Source: CAYFWF01 sp964346815 (lineage in GTDB: Bacteria > Acidobacteriota > Aminicenantia > Aminicenantales > Aminicenantaceae). From it: 64,000 nucleotides of DNA. The notes beneath the pieces were generated by a model. It was not told the DNA's origin. It searched no databases and saw only the letters and a list, made by a program, of their open reading frames with translations. Position numbers and translations under genes: made by a program. This document shows positions 26,605 to 34,985 of this stretch, piece by piece. Numbering within the stretch: position 1 is the stretch's first letter; each line of letters opens with the position of its first letter. The stretch is from assembly GCA_964346815.1 (NCBI GenBank), contig CAYFWF010000005.1, positions 1-64,000 on the forward strand, given 5' to 3'.

Positions 26605-27636
26605 TCACTTCCGTCCTTTTTTATCGCCCAAATACCAGGTGAATGATCCTCCTCTCAAGAGCTTTGTAAGGGGGTTGACCCATCTCGAGATATATTTTTG
26701 GAAGGTGGGGGTGATGAGGACGTGAACAAGGGGAGTCCTCATAAGCCATCCTTCAAATTTTGTATAAAACAGGCCCCCGGCTTTTTCGAAGCCCCAACTG
26801 AGATCTCTATCTCCGATGACTTCAAAGTGCCTCGTGCTGCCGAGTCCTGCTTTTTCGGCGAGCCCGATATACTCGATATCCGAGGGATTTAAGCCAATCA
26901 TTCGAGCGACAAAACAATCCAGAGCGACGAGATCTGTAGAGGCAAGAATCACATTTGTTTGGACTGGAGTGCCATATACAGGACCGTTTCCCTCCATCGA
27001 AATGATGCCGTCCACCAAGGCGATGATTTTTGGCCCGAATGCCTGGTTGATATCTACAATGGCTTCACTCAGATGGCTGTGATAGATGACTCTTCGGGGA
27101 TTTGGAATGACGCCGAACATATTTTTGAGTGAGCATGTCAATCGGGCATATTTATGGGTTTTGATTTTGGGAATATTGATGATGAGATCGGCTTTGTAGG
27201 CTTGGTAAGGGACGGTTATCTCTTTGAAGTAAAGCCCTGCCTCCAAAGGAATATTGATTTTTTCCCCTTCTGAAAAATTCACAATTTCCACCTGAAATTC
27301 ATTGATCAGCTGCTCAAAATTCATGAGCTGGTATGTCCTGGAGAGAATTCTCCCCTTGACAGGAGTTCCGACATCGCTTTCTCCGATGATGATTCGCGCT
27401 TCAGGATTGACCTTCCGTATGATGCCCAGCACCGCCTTCAGCACGTCCATGCTTGTATTGGCCCCGCTTCGAATGTACTTTGGATTATCCGTTATCAAAT
27501 TGGGTTTTATGAGCATCGCCTCAGAGGACCTGATTTTTCTCAGACAGCCTGATTCTTCGAGACATCCGAAAATATTCTCAAAGAGATTTTCCGGGCGGGT
27601 TTTTCGAATCACGACTTTGCTGTTTTTCTGAGTCAT
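26605..27636 (-). CDS. DUF362 domain protein (cytoplasmic)
   Basis: A 343-residue DUF362 protein. Family motifs are MLIKPNLITDNPKY, IIIGESDVGTPVKGR, ADLIINIPKIKTHKYARLTC, SLKNMFGVIPNPRR, and DLVALDCFVARMIGL. It lacks the ferredoxin-like 4Fe-4S domain found in some relatives, and no signal peptide is visible. The function of DUF362 is unsettled. Here it is the first gene of a two-gene operon with the Cys2-less asparagine synthetase homologue, whose start codon directly follows its stop, so the products probably act in one pathway. A good promoter lies at 27661-27689. Confidence 0.85.
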   Translation of the reverse strand: MTQKNSKVVIRKTRPENLFENIFGCLEESGCLRKIRSSEAMLIKPNLITDNPKYIRSGANTSMDVLKAVLGIIRKVNPEARIIIGESDVGTPVKGRILSRTYQLMNFEQLINEFQVEIVNFSEGEKINIPLEAGLYFKEITVPYQAYKADLIINIPKIKTHKYARLTCSLKNMFGVIPNPRRVIYHSHLSEAIVDINQAFGPKIIALVDGIISMEGNGPVYGTPVQTNVILASTDLVALDCFVARMIGLNPSDIEYIGLAEKAGLGSTRHFEVIGDRDLSWGFEKAGGLFYTKFEGWLMRTPLVHVLITPTFQKYISRWVNPLTKLLRGGSFTWYLGDKKGRK

Positions 27637-27660
27637 TTTTTAGCCTGATCTCCATTAGTG

Positions 27661-27689
27661 CTTATATCACAGCTTAAAAGCGCGGTCAA
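27661..27689 (-). promoter_or_regulatory. Promoter of the DUF362/AsnB-like operon
   Basis: TTGACC (27689-27684), 17 bases, extended -10 TGATATAAG (box 27666-27661) on the minus strand. The leader to the ATG at 27636 is under 20 bases. Confidence 0.65.
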
Positions 27690-27691
27690 CG

Positions 27692-27717
27692 AAGCTCCCC
27701 CCTGGGCCTTCCTGGGG
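27692..27717. repeat. GC-rich hairpin between divergent promoters
   Basis: CTCCCCC, a 12-base loop, then GGGGGAG. It lies between the minus-strand DUF362 promoter and the plus-strand atp promoter. Without a T-run it may insulate the two units rather than end one. Confidence 0.45.
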
Positions 27718-27755
27718 GAGAATCCGTAAAGATGTGCATGCATCTCTGAGGTGTC

Positions 27756-27784
27756 TTGCTTTTTTATGCGAGTCGTGTTAAATT
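27756..27784 (+). promoter_or_regulatory. Candidate promoter of the atp operon
   Basis: TTGCTT (27756-27761), 17 bases, TAAATT (27779-27784) with an upstream TG, giving an extended -10. The leader to the b' ATG at 27815 would be about 24 bases. Confidence 0.4.
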
Positions 27785-27814
27785 TTTGCCTCGTTTTGTC
27801 GCCTGATTACAGCC

Positions 27815-28231
27815 ATGCTTTCAATCGATGTGAGCTTGATTGTCATTTTCGCAATCGTCTGGATCCTGGTAGGCGTTCTCTCAAAGGTGTATTACAATCC
27901 TGTGCGGAAAATCATGAGGAAGCGAGACTCGAAGATCGAGCAAAATAAGCGAGCGGGCCAGGAAGCTCTGGACAAATACGAAAGTGCCCTTCAGAAGATA
28001 GAGGAGGATATGAAAAGGGCGAAGTCTGCCGCTCGCGCCACGAGAGAGAAATTGGAGAAGGAGGCCCTGAAAGAGAAAGAGCGTATGCTTGAAGAGATTA
28101 CTAAGGAGTGTCGTTCTCAAGTCGAGAAAGCCAAGGAGGAACTGCAGGAAAAAACGGAGAGCTTGAAAAAGGAATTAGAGCCTCAAAGCACACACTTGGC
28201 TGAACGAATCGAAAAGAAAATCTTGCATTGA
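27815..28231 (+). CDS. atpF': ATP synthase F0 subunit b'
   Basis: A 138-residue peripheral-stalk subunit. One N-terminal membrane helix (VSLIVIFAIVWILVGVLSKV) is followed by a long, highly charged coiled coil to the end, as in b-type subunits. A second b-type gene follows, so this one is called b'. Assignment of b versus b' rests on order and length only. No clear ribosome site precedes the ATG. It is the first gene of an operon b'-b-delta-alpha-gamma-beta-epsilon. Subunits a and c are not upstream, where a DUF362 gene runs the other way. Confidence 0.83.
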   Translation: MLSIDVSLIVIFAIVWILVGVLSKVYYNPVRKIMRKRDSKIEQNKRAGQEALDKYESALQKIEEDMKRAKSAARATREKLEKEALKEKERMLEEITKECRSQVEKAKEELQEKTESLKKELEPQSTHLAERIEKKILH

Positions 28232-28250
28232 TGCAAAAGAAGGATAAATA

Positions 28251-28763
28251 GTGGATTTTCTAGGCAAGGTCATCAACTTTGTTTTGCTTTTTGGAGGGCT
28301 GGTCTACCTCCTCCGCAATCCCCTGAGGGGCTTTCTTGAGGGACGGACAAGATCCCTGGATCATGCGCTCAAGCAGGCAAATGATACACGTGTGGAGGCC
28401 GAGAAAAAACACCGGGAGATGGAAAAGCGTCTCAGAAACGTCGGCCGGGAGACGGAAGAAATCAGGGAAGAGGCAGAGACAGAAGGGAAAACGGTCCAGG
28501 AACGCATTTTGAATGAAGCAAGAGCCGAAGCCGAGCGGTTGAAACTTCTCTCCCGCCGGGAGATCGAGATGCTCACTCAGGCTGGAATTCGTGAGATCAA
28601 GCGTTATGCAGCCGAACTGGCGACATCCCTGGCGCGGCAGAGGATTCAGAGTAAAATCAAAGAGGAAGATCAATCCCTTCTGATCGATCGATCGATCGAA
28701 AGGTTAGAAAAACTGAATGAGAAATCAAGTCCTGATCAAGAGATACGCACAAGGACTCATTAA
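28251..28763 (+). CDS. atpF: ATP synthase F0 subunit b
   Basis: A 170-residue stator subunit. The membrane helix is VINFVLLFGGLVYLLRNPL and the remainder is an alpha-helical coiled coil ending in a region that should contact delta. It starts with GTG at 28251, with AAGGA six bases upstream. The last 47 bases overlap the delta gene, so the two are coupled. With b' it should form a b/b' heterodimer stalk, an arrangement known from cyanobacteria, alphaproteobacteria and some other phyla. Confidence 0.88.
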   Translation: MDFLGKVINFVLLFGGLVYLLRNPLRGFLEGRTRSLDHALKQANDTRVEAEKKHREMEKRLRNVGRETEEIREEAETEGKTVQERILNEARAEAERLKLLSRREIEMLTQAGIREIKRYAAELATSLARQRIQSKIKEEDQSLLIDRSIERLEKLNEKSSPDQEIRTRTH

Positions 28764-29259
28764 CTCCGCCAAAGACGAGAAGGAGTTTGAGTCTCTTCTC
28801 CGTCAGATTCGTGAGTTTCGTGACCTGCTCTCCAAACAGAAGAATCTCCAGGATGCCCTTACAAGTCCTTTCCTTCCAGCATCGAAGAAAATAGAGATAG
28901 CTGCACAAATCCTGGCTAAGACGTCCCTTGAAGAAAAGGCCCGACGTTTTCTTCTCCTTCTCGTAGATAACAGCCGTATCTCCTTGATAAAGGATATTAT
29001 TGACCAATCACCAGAGGTCTGGAACGATGAACACGGGATCGCAACCTTTGTGGTGAGTTCTGTGGTTCCCTTGAATGAATCACAGAAGAAACGTCTCGAA
29101 GAGAGGCTCACAAGATTTGAAAAGAAAAATGTTTCTCTCTCTTATAAAATTGAGCCCTCTCTGATCGGAGGCCTTTCCATAAGGAAAAAGAATATTGTGT
29201 ATGATGTTTCCGTGCAAGGAGAACTGGAACGGCTCAAACAAAAAATCTCTGAAGGATAG
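28717..29259 (+). CDS. atpH: ATP synthase F1 subunit delta
   Basis: A 180-residue OSCP/delta subunit linking the stalk to the top of F1. The N-terminal six-helix domain (KRYAQGLINSAKDEKEFE, then FLLLLVDNSRISLIKDII) and the C-terminal signature (EPSLIGGLSIRKKNIVYDVS, with GGLxI) are both typical and length is normal. It begins inside the b gene and ends seven bases before alpha. Confidence 0.9.
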   Translation: MRNQVLIKRYAQGLINSAKDEKEFESLLRQIREFRDLLSKQKNLQDALTSPFLPASKKIEIAAQILAKTSLEEKARRFLLLLVDNSRISLIKDIIDQSPEVWNDEHGIATFVVSSVVPLNESQKKRLEERLTRFEKKNVSLSYKIEPSLIGGLSIRKKNIVYDVSVQGELERLKQKISEG

Positions 29260-29266
29260 TGACAGA

Positions 29267-30796
29267 ATGGAAATAAAGGCAGACGAAATCAGCAAAATTA
29301 TTCAGCGGCAGATCGAGGGATATGAGACAGATGTCGATATCAAAGAAGTCGGAACAGTGACTTCGGTCGGAGACGGTATAGCCCGCATCTATGGGTTAGA
29401 CCGGGTTATGTACAACGAACTTCTGGAGTTTCCTAACGATGTGTACGGCTTGGCCCTCAATCTGGAAGAGGACAGTGTGGGATCGGTTCTTTTAGGGGAA
29501 AGCCATCTGGTCAAAGAAGGCGATCTGGTCAAGCGTACCCACAGAATTATGCAGGTTCCTTCGGGTCCGGACTTGATCGGCAGGGTGGTCAATCCTTTGG
29601 GTATGCCTTTGGACGGGAAAGGCCCGGTCAAGACGGATATCAACATGGTGGTCGAGCGGCTGGCTCCAGGAGTGGTGGAGCGCGTTCCGGTGAAGAAACC
29701 CCTGCAGACCGGAATAAAAGCCATAGATGCCATGATTCCCATCGGCCGAGGACAGAGAGAATTGATCATCGGTGACAGGCAGACAGGAAAGACAGCCATC
29801 GCTATCGATACGATCATCAACCAGAAGGGAAAAGATGTGATCTGCATCTACGTTGCGATCGGGCAGAAAAATTCCACCATCGCTTATACCATCAAAGTCT
29901 TGGAAGATCACGGGGCCATGGACTATTCCATCGTAGTAGCTGCTTCTGCCTCAGACCCCTCTCCTCTTCAGTATCTGGCTCCATACAGCGGGTGCGCCAT
30001 AGGGGAGTACTTCCGTGATAATAAACAGCATGCCCTTTTGATCTATGATGACCTGTCCAAACACGCAGCTGCTTATCGAGAAATCGCACTCCTGCTGCGC
30101 CGCCCCCCAGGACGTGAGGCCTTCCCAGGTGATGTTTTTTACCTTCATTCAAGGCTTTTGGAAAGAGCGGCCAAGCTCAACGAAGAGAGGGGAGGAGGTA
30201 CCTTGACTGCCCTGCCGATCATCGAAACCCAAGCCGGGGATGTCTCCGGGTACATACCCACCAATGTCATTTCCATCACAGACGGGCAGATCTATCTCGA
30301 GCCGGAGCTCTTCAACGCAGGAATCCGACCCGCTATCAATGTAGGCATTTCTGTATCTCGGGTGGGAGGGAATGCCCAGATCAAGGCCATGAAGCAGGTC
30401 GCAGGACAGCTCCGACTGGACCTGGCACAATACCGTGAACTGGTCACTTTTGCCCAGTTCGGTACAGAGCTGGATAAAGCCAGCCAGGCCCAGCTCGAAC
30501 GCGGAGAGCGTCTGACCGAGGTCCTCAAACAGGCGCAGTACGAGCCGCTCGATGTGGAGAAGCAGATATTGATCATCTATGCCGGCAATCGCGGATTTCT
30601 GGATGGATTCGAAACCGGGCAAATGGGAGAGTATGAAAAGGCGCTCTATGATTATTTCGAGAATGAGCACCCCGATGTATTGAAGCAAATCGCAGAGAAA
30701 AAAGAGATCAGCAAAGAACTGGATGAAGAGATAAGTCAAGCGATCGGGGCATTTGGCAAGAGATTTAAACAGGAGAGAGAAGGAGAAAGCATATAA
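29267..30796 (+). CDS. atpA: ATP synthase F1 subunit alpha
   Basis: A 509-residue nucleotide-binding, non-catalytic subunit of F1. Walker A is GDRQTGKTAIAID (about residue 170), and PYSGCAIGEYFRD, LIYDDLSKHAAAYR and RPPGREAFPGDVFY are hallmark segments. The ATG at 29267 is preceded by AAGGA and gives the usual MEIKADEISKIIQRQI start; an apparent upstream ATG in frame lies inside delta. One base separates its stop from the gamma ATG. Confidence 0.96.
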   Translation: MEIKADEISKIIQRQIEGYETDVDIKEVGTVTSVGDGIARIYGLDRVMYNELLEFPNDVYGLALNLEEDSVGSVLLGESHLVKEGDLVKRTHRIMQVPSGPDLIGRVVNPLGMPLDGKGPVKTDINMVVERLAPGVVERVPVKKPLQTGIKAIDAMIPIGRGQRELIIGDRQTGKTAIAIDTIINQKGKDVICIYVAIGQKNSTIAYTIKVLEDHGAMDYSIVVAASASDPSPLQYLAPYSGCAIGEYFRDNKQHALLIYDDLSKHAAAYREIALLLRRPPGREAFPGDVFYLHSRLLERAAKLNEERGGGTLTALPIIETQAGDVSGYIPTNVISITDGQIYLEPELFNAGIRPAINVGISVSRVGGNAQIKAMKQVAGQLRLDLAQYRELVTFAQFGTELDKASQAQLERGERLTEVLKQAQYEPLDVEKQILIIYAGNRGFLDGFETGQMGEYEKALYDYFENEHPDVLKQIAEKKEISKELDEEISQAIGAFGKRFKQEREGESI

Positions 30797-30797
30797 A

Positions 30798-31694
30798 ATG
30801 CCAGCCCTTATCGACTTGAGACGGAGGATCAAAAGTGTCCGGAATACCCAACAGATTACACAAGCCATGAAAACCGTCTCTACGGCAAAGTTTAAAAAGA
30901 TCCAGCGGGAAGTGCTCCAGGCGAGGCCTTACTGGCACACCTTCCCCTCTCTGATCCATAGAGCTCTGTTGTGGGATGCTATGGACCGGCATCCCCTCCT
31001 TGTCAAACGAGATGAACGTAAGGCGATCGTCGTGATTCTCTCCTCGGATAAAGGCCTCTGCGGAGCATTCAATTCCAGCCTTTTAACGAACGCTCTGAAC
31101 TTCTGTAAAGAAAAATCCCAGACCTGTGATCTGAAGCTCGTGCTGGCGGGTAAGAAAGCCGTCACTTTTTTCAGAAGACAGTCTTATTCTATAGAGAGAA
31201 CCTATGTCGATCGAATCCAGAAACTCGGGACGGAAGACCTCAGGGAACTCTCCTTCTTTTTGATGCAGGAATACACATACTCCAAGACCGATGCCGTTTA
31301 TGTGTTTTACAATGAGTTCAGGTCCATTCTCGCTCCCCATATCACTCTGATCAAACTTCTGCCTGTAGAAATTCATAAAAAAACGGCAAAGCATGTTCGA
31401 GCACTCGAATCTGAAGAAGCCCATCTTGGACTTCCGCCGGACTGGGAACCTGTCCGTGCTTCCCTGATGGATGTGCTCATTCCAAAGTATGTCGAAGCAC
31501 AGATAAGTCATTTCTTTTCGGAGTCTGCAGCTGCAGAGCACGCAGCTCGGATGATGGCCATGGAGAGCGCGACAAAGAACGCTGAAGATTTGATCGAAGA
31601 TTTGACCCTCGAATTGAATAAGATAAGACAGGCATCCATCACCAAGGAGCTTTTGGAAATCATGACCGCCGTTGAAGCCCTGGCGAAAAAATAA
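30798..31694 (+). CDS. atpG: ATP synthase F1 subunit gamma
   Basis: A 298-residue central rotor shaft. The conserved N-terminal helix (LRRRIKSVRNTQQITQAMKT, then VSTAKFKKIQ) and C-terminal helix (MMAMESATKNAEDLIEDLTL, ending ITKELLEIMTAVEAL) form the coiled coil, with a Rossmann-like middle (SDKGLCGAFNSSL). Length is normal. It starts two bases after alpha and ends 17 bases before beta. Confidence 0.95.
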   Translation: MPALIDLRRRIKSVRNTQQITQAMKTVSTAKFKKIQREVLQARPYWHTFPSLIHRALLWDAMDRHPLLVKRDERKAIVVILSSDKGLCGAFNSSLLTNALNFCKEKSQTCDLKLVLAGKKAVTFFRRQSYSIERTYVDRIQKLGTEDLRELSFFLMQEYTYSKTDAVYVFYNEFRSILAPHITLIKLLPVEIHKKTAKHVRALESEEAHLGLPPDWEPVRASLMDVLIPKYVEAQISHFFSESAAAEHAARMMAMESATKNAEDLIEDLTLELNKIRQASITKELLEIMTAVEALAKK

Positions 31695-31711
31695 AATTCT
31701 TGGAGCCGGAA

Positions 31712-33169
31712 ATGGCAAAAGAAAAGAAGGAATCCAAAAGAAAGAAAGAAACTTCAGAGAGAGTCGGGCAGGTTGTGCAGGTTATCGGGCCCGTTGTGGA
31801 TGTCGAATTTAAAGGGATGGAACTCCCAGAAATATACAACGCATTGCGAATCACCAGCGAGGGATTCGATACGCCAGCTCCTGTGGACATTATCGTGGAG
31901 GCAGAGCAGCATCTTGGGGAAGACAAGGTACGGTGTGTATCCATGCACCCCACGGATGGGCTTGCTCGGGGCATGAAAGTCATTGATCTGGGCGGTCCTA
32001 TTCAGGTCCCGGTAGGAGAGGAGACACTGGGAAGGATGCTCAACGTGATCGGCGAGCCCGTTGACTATCTCGGTCCGATCGATGCCAAAAAAAGGTACCC
32101 CATCCATCGGCCTCCCCCGCCTCTCGAAGATCAAAGCACCCAGCTGGAGATGTTTGAAACAGGGATCAAAGTCATCGACCTCATCCAGCCTTTTCTTAAG
32201 GGAGGTAAAATTGGATTGTTTGGCGGGGCCGGTGTGGGGAAGACCGTCATCATCATGGAGCTGATCCACAATGTTGCTCAGAAGCACGGAGGATACTCTG
32301 TGTTTGCCGGAGTCGGCGAGCGGACAAGAGAGGGCAATGACCTTTGGCTGGAGATGAAGGAATCCGGAGTAATCGAAAAGACGGCTCTGATCTACGGGCA
32401 GATGACCGAGCCTCCTGGAGCGAGGCTGAGAGTGGGGCTCACCGCCTTATCCGTGGCCGAATATTTTCGAGATGAGATGAACCAGGACATCCTTCTTTTT
32501 ATCGACAATATTTTCCGCTTTGTGCAAGCCGGTTCTGAAGTTTCGGCTCTCTTAGGCCGGATGCCCTCTGCGGTGGGCTATCAGCCCAATCTGGCAACAG
32601 AACTGGGGGAATTGGAAGAGAGGATCACTTCTACCAATAAAGGATCCATCACCTCCGTCCAAGCGATATATGTGCCGGCAGATGACTTCACCGATCCAGC
32701 GCCCGCAACCACATTCTCCCATCTGGATGCTACCACCAACCTCTCCCGGGCGCTCACCGAGATAGGCATCTATCCGGCAGTGGATCCTCTGAGTTCTTAT
32801 TCTCGCATCCTGGACGCCAGGGTCATCGGCGAAGATCACTATCAAGTGGCTCGTCAGGTCAAGGAAATACTTCAGCGTCACAAAGACCTTCAAGACATCA
32901 TCACCATCCTGGGAATGGAAGAGCTCTCCGAAGAGGATAAAATCGTTGTCAACAGGGCCCGAAAAATCCAGAGATTCCTTTCCCAGCCTTTCCATGTGGC
33001 TGAAGAGTTTACGGGGAGAGAAGGGAAATATGTTCCTATCGAGGAAACGGTTAAGGGTTTTAAGGAAATCGTGGAAGGAAAGCATGACGATAAGCCGGAA
33101 CAGGCTTTCTATATGGTGGGCGGAATAGATGAGGTGGTGGCCGCAGCTGAGAGGCTCAGTGCAGCATGA
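31712..33169 (+). CDS. atpD: ATP synthase F1 subunit beta
   Basis: A 485-residue catalytic subunit. Walker A is GGAGVGKTVIIMELI, the Walker B region LLFIDNIFRF, and the catalytic glutamate lies in GERTREGND. YVPADDFTDPAPATTF and the DELSEED-like LSEEDK segment are present. The start is ATG 31712 with GGAG six bases upstream; a TTG at 31700 is in frame but unsupported. A lysine-rich extension (about residues 1-18) precedes the beta-barrel. Its stop overlaps the epsilon ATG in ATGA. Confidence 0.96.
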   Translation: MAKEKKESKRKKETSERVGQVVQVIGPVVDVEFKGMELPEIYNALRITSEGFDTPAPVDIIVEAEQHLGEDKVRCVSMHPTDGLARGMKVIDLGGPIQVPVGEETLGRMLNVIGEPVDYLGPIDAKKRYPIHRPPPPLEDQSTQLEMFETGIKVIDLIQPFLKGGKIGLFGGAGVGKTVIIMELIHNVAQKHGGYSVFAGVGERTREGNDLWLEMKESGVIEKTALIYGQMTEPPGARLRVGLTALSVAEYFRDEMNQDILLFIDNIFRFVQAGSEVSALLGRMPSAVGYQPNLATELGELEERITSTNKGSITSVQAIYVPADDFTDPAPATTFSHLDATTNLSRALTEIGIYPAVDPLSSYSRILDARVIGEDHYQVARQVKEILQRHKDLQDIITILGMEELSEEDKIVVNRARKIQRFLSQPFHVAEEFTGREGKYVPIEETVKGFKEIVEGKHDDKPEQAFYMVGGIDEVVAAAERLSAA

Positions 33170-33459
33170 GCCCAGATATACCGACATCCCTCAACCTCAG
33201 GATAATAAGCCCATCGAATCTCCTTGTTGAAGAGGATGTCCAGGAGGTTTTTCTTCCCAGCCTGGACGGGATACTGGGCATATATCCGGGGCACAGACCT
33301 TTGTTTGTCGCTCTAGGGCAGGGCCAGGTGACCTACAAAAGTTCCAACATAGAAAAAGAGATTTCTGTTCAGGGGGGTTATGCTGAGATCCTTCCAGACC
33401 GTGCGCTGGTGTTTGTCAAACAGGGCAAAAATGAAACCGACCTATCCTCCAAAGCATGA
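33166..33459 (+). CDS. atpC: ATP synthase F1 subunit epsilon, short form
   Basis: A 97-residue epsilon subunit. The beta-sandwich is complete (NLRIISPSNLLVEEDVQEV, PSLDGILGIYPGHRPLF, VQGGYAEILPDRALVFV). The protein then ends after a dozen residues, so the C-terminal two-helix inhibitory hairpin of usual 130-140-residue homologues is missing. Inhibition of ATP hydrolysis by extension of epsilon should therefore not operate here. The next gene starts inside its last 29 bases. Confidence 0.9.
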   Translation: MSPDIPTSLNLRIISPSNLLVEEDVQEVFLPSLDGILGIYPGHRPLFVALGQGQVTYKSSNIEKEISVQGGYAEILPDRALVFVKQGKNETDLSSKA

Positions 33460-34183
33460 GGGCGAAACCCTGGATGCTTTTTTCCACGGCCGTATTCTTG
33501 TGATTCAAAAACGAAAGGGATACCGGTTTTCTGTCGACGCCCCGCTGCTGGCTGATTTTATCCAAGCAGAAAGCATGGACAGATGTCTGGAACTAGGAAC
33601 AGGATGCGGGATCGTCTCCCTTCTCTTGAGCATAAAACCTTTTTCACACATAACAGCCGTAGAGATTCAAGAGTCCCTTGCAGATTTAGCGCTAAGGAAT
33701 GTGCGCCTGAATAAACTGGAGACTCGAATCAATATTGTCCATACCGACTTGCTCGATTTTCGCCCTGGCTATAAGTTCGATGTCATCTTTTCCAACCCAC
33801 CGTATATAAAAGCGCAGGCAGGACATCTGAGCTTATCTCCGGAAAAATCTATTGCCAAACACGAATTAAAATGCGATATTTTTGGTATAATGCAGAAAAC
33901 AGAAGAGTTATTGAAGAAGAAGGGAAGAGCGTATTTCATATTTACGGCGAGAAGAAAGCAGGAATTTGAGCGAGCCGTAAAAAAAAACAGAATGAATATA
34001 AAGACCGTACGTTTCGTGTATCCCCGTAAGGGAGGCCAACCGAATTTTTTTCTGACAGAGTGCGGCTTTTTGGGAGGTGAAAAAAAGGTCTTGAAACCGC
34101 TGGTTCTTTTCGATGCCCAGAGGAATTATACCCCTGAAGTTCGGGACATATTTGCCGGGAGAAGTCATGCTGCGTCTTCTTGA
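33431..34183 (+). CDS. TrmN6-like tRNA adenine-N6 methyltransferase
   Basis: A 250-residue class I SAM methyltransferase similar to TrmN6 (YfiC), which methylates A37 of tRNA1(Val). DAFFHGRILVIQKRKGYRFS is the family N-terminus, LELGTGCGIVSLLL the SAM loop, and FSNPPYI the NPPY catalytic motif of N6-adenine methyltransferases. I placed the start at ATG 33431 within the end of atpC; an earlier frame start would overlap epsilon further. Translation is thus coupled to the atp operon, perhaps only by position. The tRNA target is inferred from homology. Confidence 0.83.
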   Translation: MKPTYPPKHEGETLDAFFHGRILVIQKRKGYRFSVDAPLLADFIQAESMDRCLELGTGCGIVSLLLSIKPFSHITAVEIQESLADLALRNVRLNKLETRINIVHTDLLDFRPGYKFDVIFSNPPYIKAQAGHLSLSPEKSIAKHELKCDIFGIMQKTEELLKKKGRAYFIFTARRKQEFERAVKKNRMNIKTVRFVYPRKGGQPNFFLTECGFLGGEKKVLKPLVLFDAQRNYTPEVRDIFAGRSHAASS

Positions 34184-34985
34184 TAATTTAAAGGGCTTAT
34201 ACAAATACAGAGTCCTCATCCAGAACCTGGTCAGCCGCGAGCTCAAGGCTCGCTACAGAGGAACCGTGCTGGGATTCCTCTGGTCATTTGTCAATCCGCT
34301 TCTTTTGATGATCGTCTATACTTTGGTCTTCGGCTTCATCATCCAGCCTCGGGATCCTGCTTTTGAGGGAAATCCTCTCATTTATGCCCTCTTTCTCTTC
34401 TGCGGTGTTCTGCCCTGGACCTGGTTTTCCTCTTCGGCGCTCGAGTCTGCCAATGTGCTGATGGCTCAAGGCAATCTGATCAAGAAGATCCTTTTTCCTG
34501 TAGAGATTCTTCCCATCGTGGTGGTGATCTCCAATTTCGTCCATTTTGTATTCGGACTTCCTATCCTGTTTCTCTTCGCATTGATCATGCTTAAAAAGTT
34601 TACCGTCTATGTATTCTTTTTACCCCTGGTGATCCTTGTGCAGTTTGTGTTTTCTCTCGGGTTTACTCTTCTGGTCTCGTCTCTCACCGTGCATTTCCGG
34701 GATATCAAGGACATCCTGGCCAACCTGCTGACTTTTTGGTTTTTCGCCTCTCCCATCATCTATCCGATGACATTCATCACCATAAGGGAGAACCCGTGGC
34801 TTCAAATACTTCTCGATCTCAATCCGGTAACCCATATTATGCAGGGATACCAGAATTGTGTGTTTTTCGGCGAGATGATCCGCTGGAAGCGGCTTGGGGT
34901 GACATTTTTCTTTGCACTTTTTTTGTTCTTCCTCGGTTACTACATCTTTGACCGGCTTCGTGATTCATTCCCGGAGGAGGTGTGA
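34167..34985 (+). CDS. ABC-2 polysaccharide export permease (Wzm-like)
   Basis: A 272-residue inner-membrane permease of the ABC-2 family. LVSRELKARYRGTVLGFLWS is the classic Wzm/RfbA/TagG motif, followed by six membrane helices. GGGAG five bases before ATG 34167 sets the start, 17 bases inside the previous gene. It is followed without a gap by its ATPase. Together they should export an undecaprenyl-linked O-antigen or similar glycan to the periplasm, perhaps the polymer built by the locus at 8-16 kb. Confidence 0.9.
   Translation: MLRLLDNLKGLYKYRVLIQNLVSRELKARYRGTVLGFLWSFVNPLLLMIVYTLVFGFIIQPRDPAFEGNPLIYALFLFCGVLPWTWFSSSALESANVLMAQGNLIKKILFPVEILPIVVVISNFVHFVFGLPILFLFALIMLKKFTVYVFFLPLVILVQFVFSLGFTLLVSSLTVHFRDIKDILANLLTFWFFASPIIYPMTFITIRENPWLQILLDLNPVTHIMQGYQNCVFFGEMIRWKRLGVTFFFALFLFFLGYYIFDRLRDSFPEEV

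Noticed and set aside
24796..27636. Lasso-peptide cluster reading of the AsnB-like gene
   Set aside because: No precursor peptide, no PqqD-like or transglutaminase-like partner within reach; DUF362 is not a lasso component.
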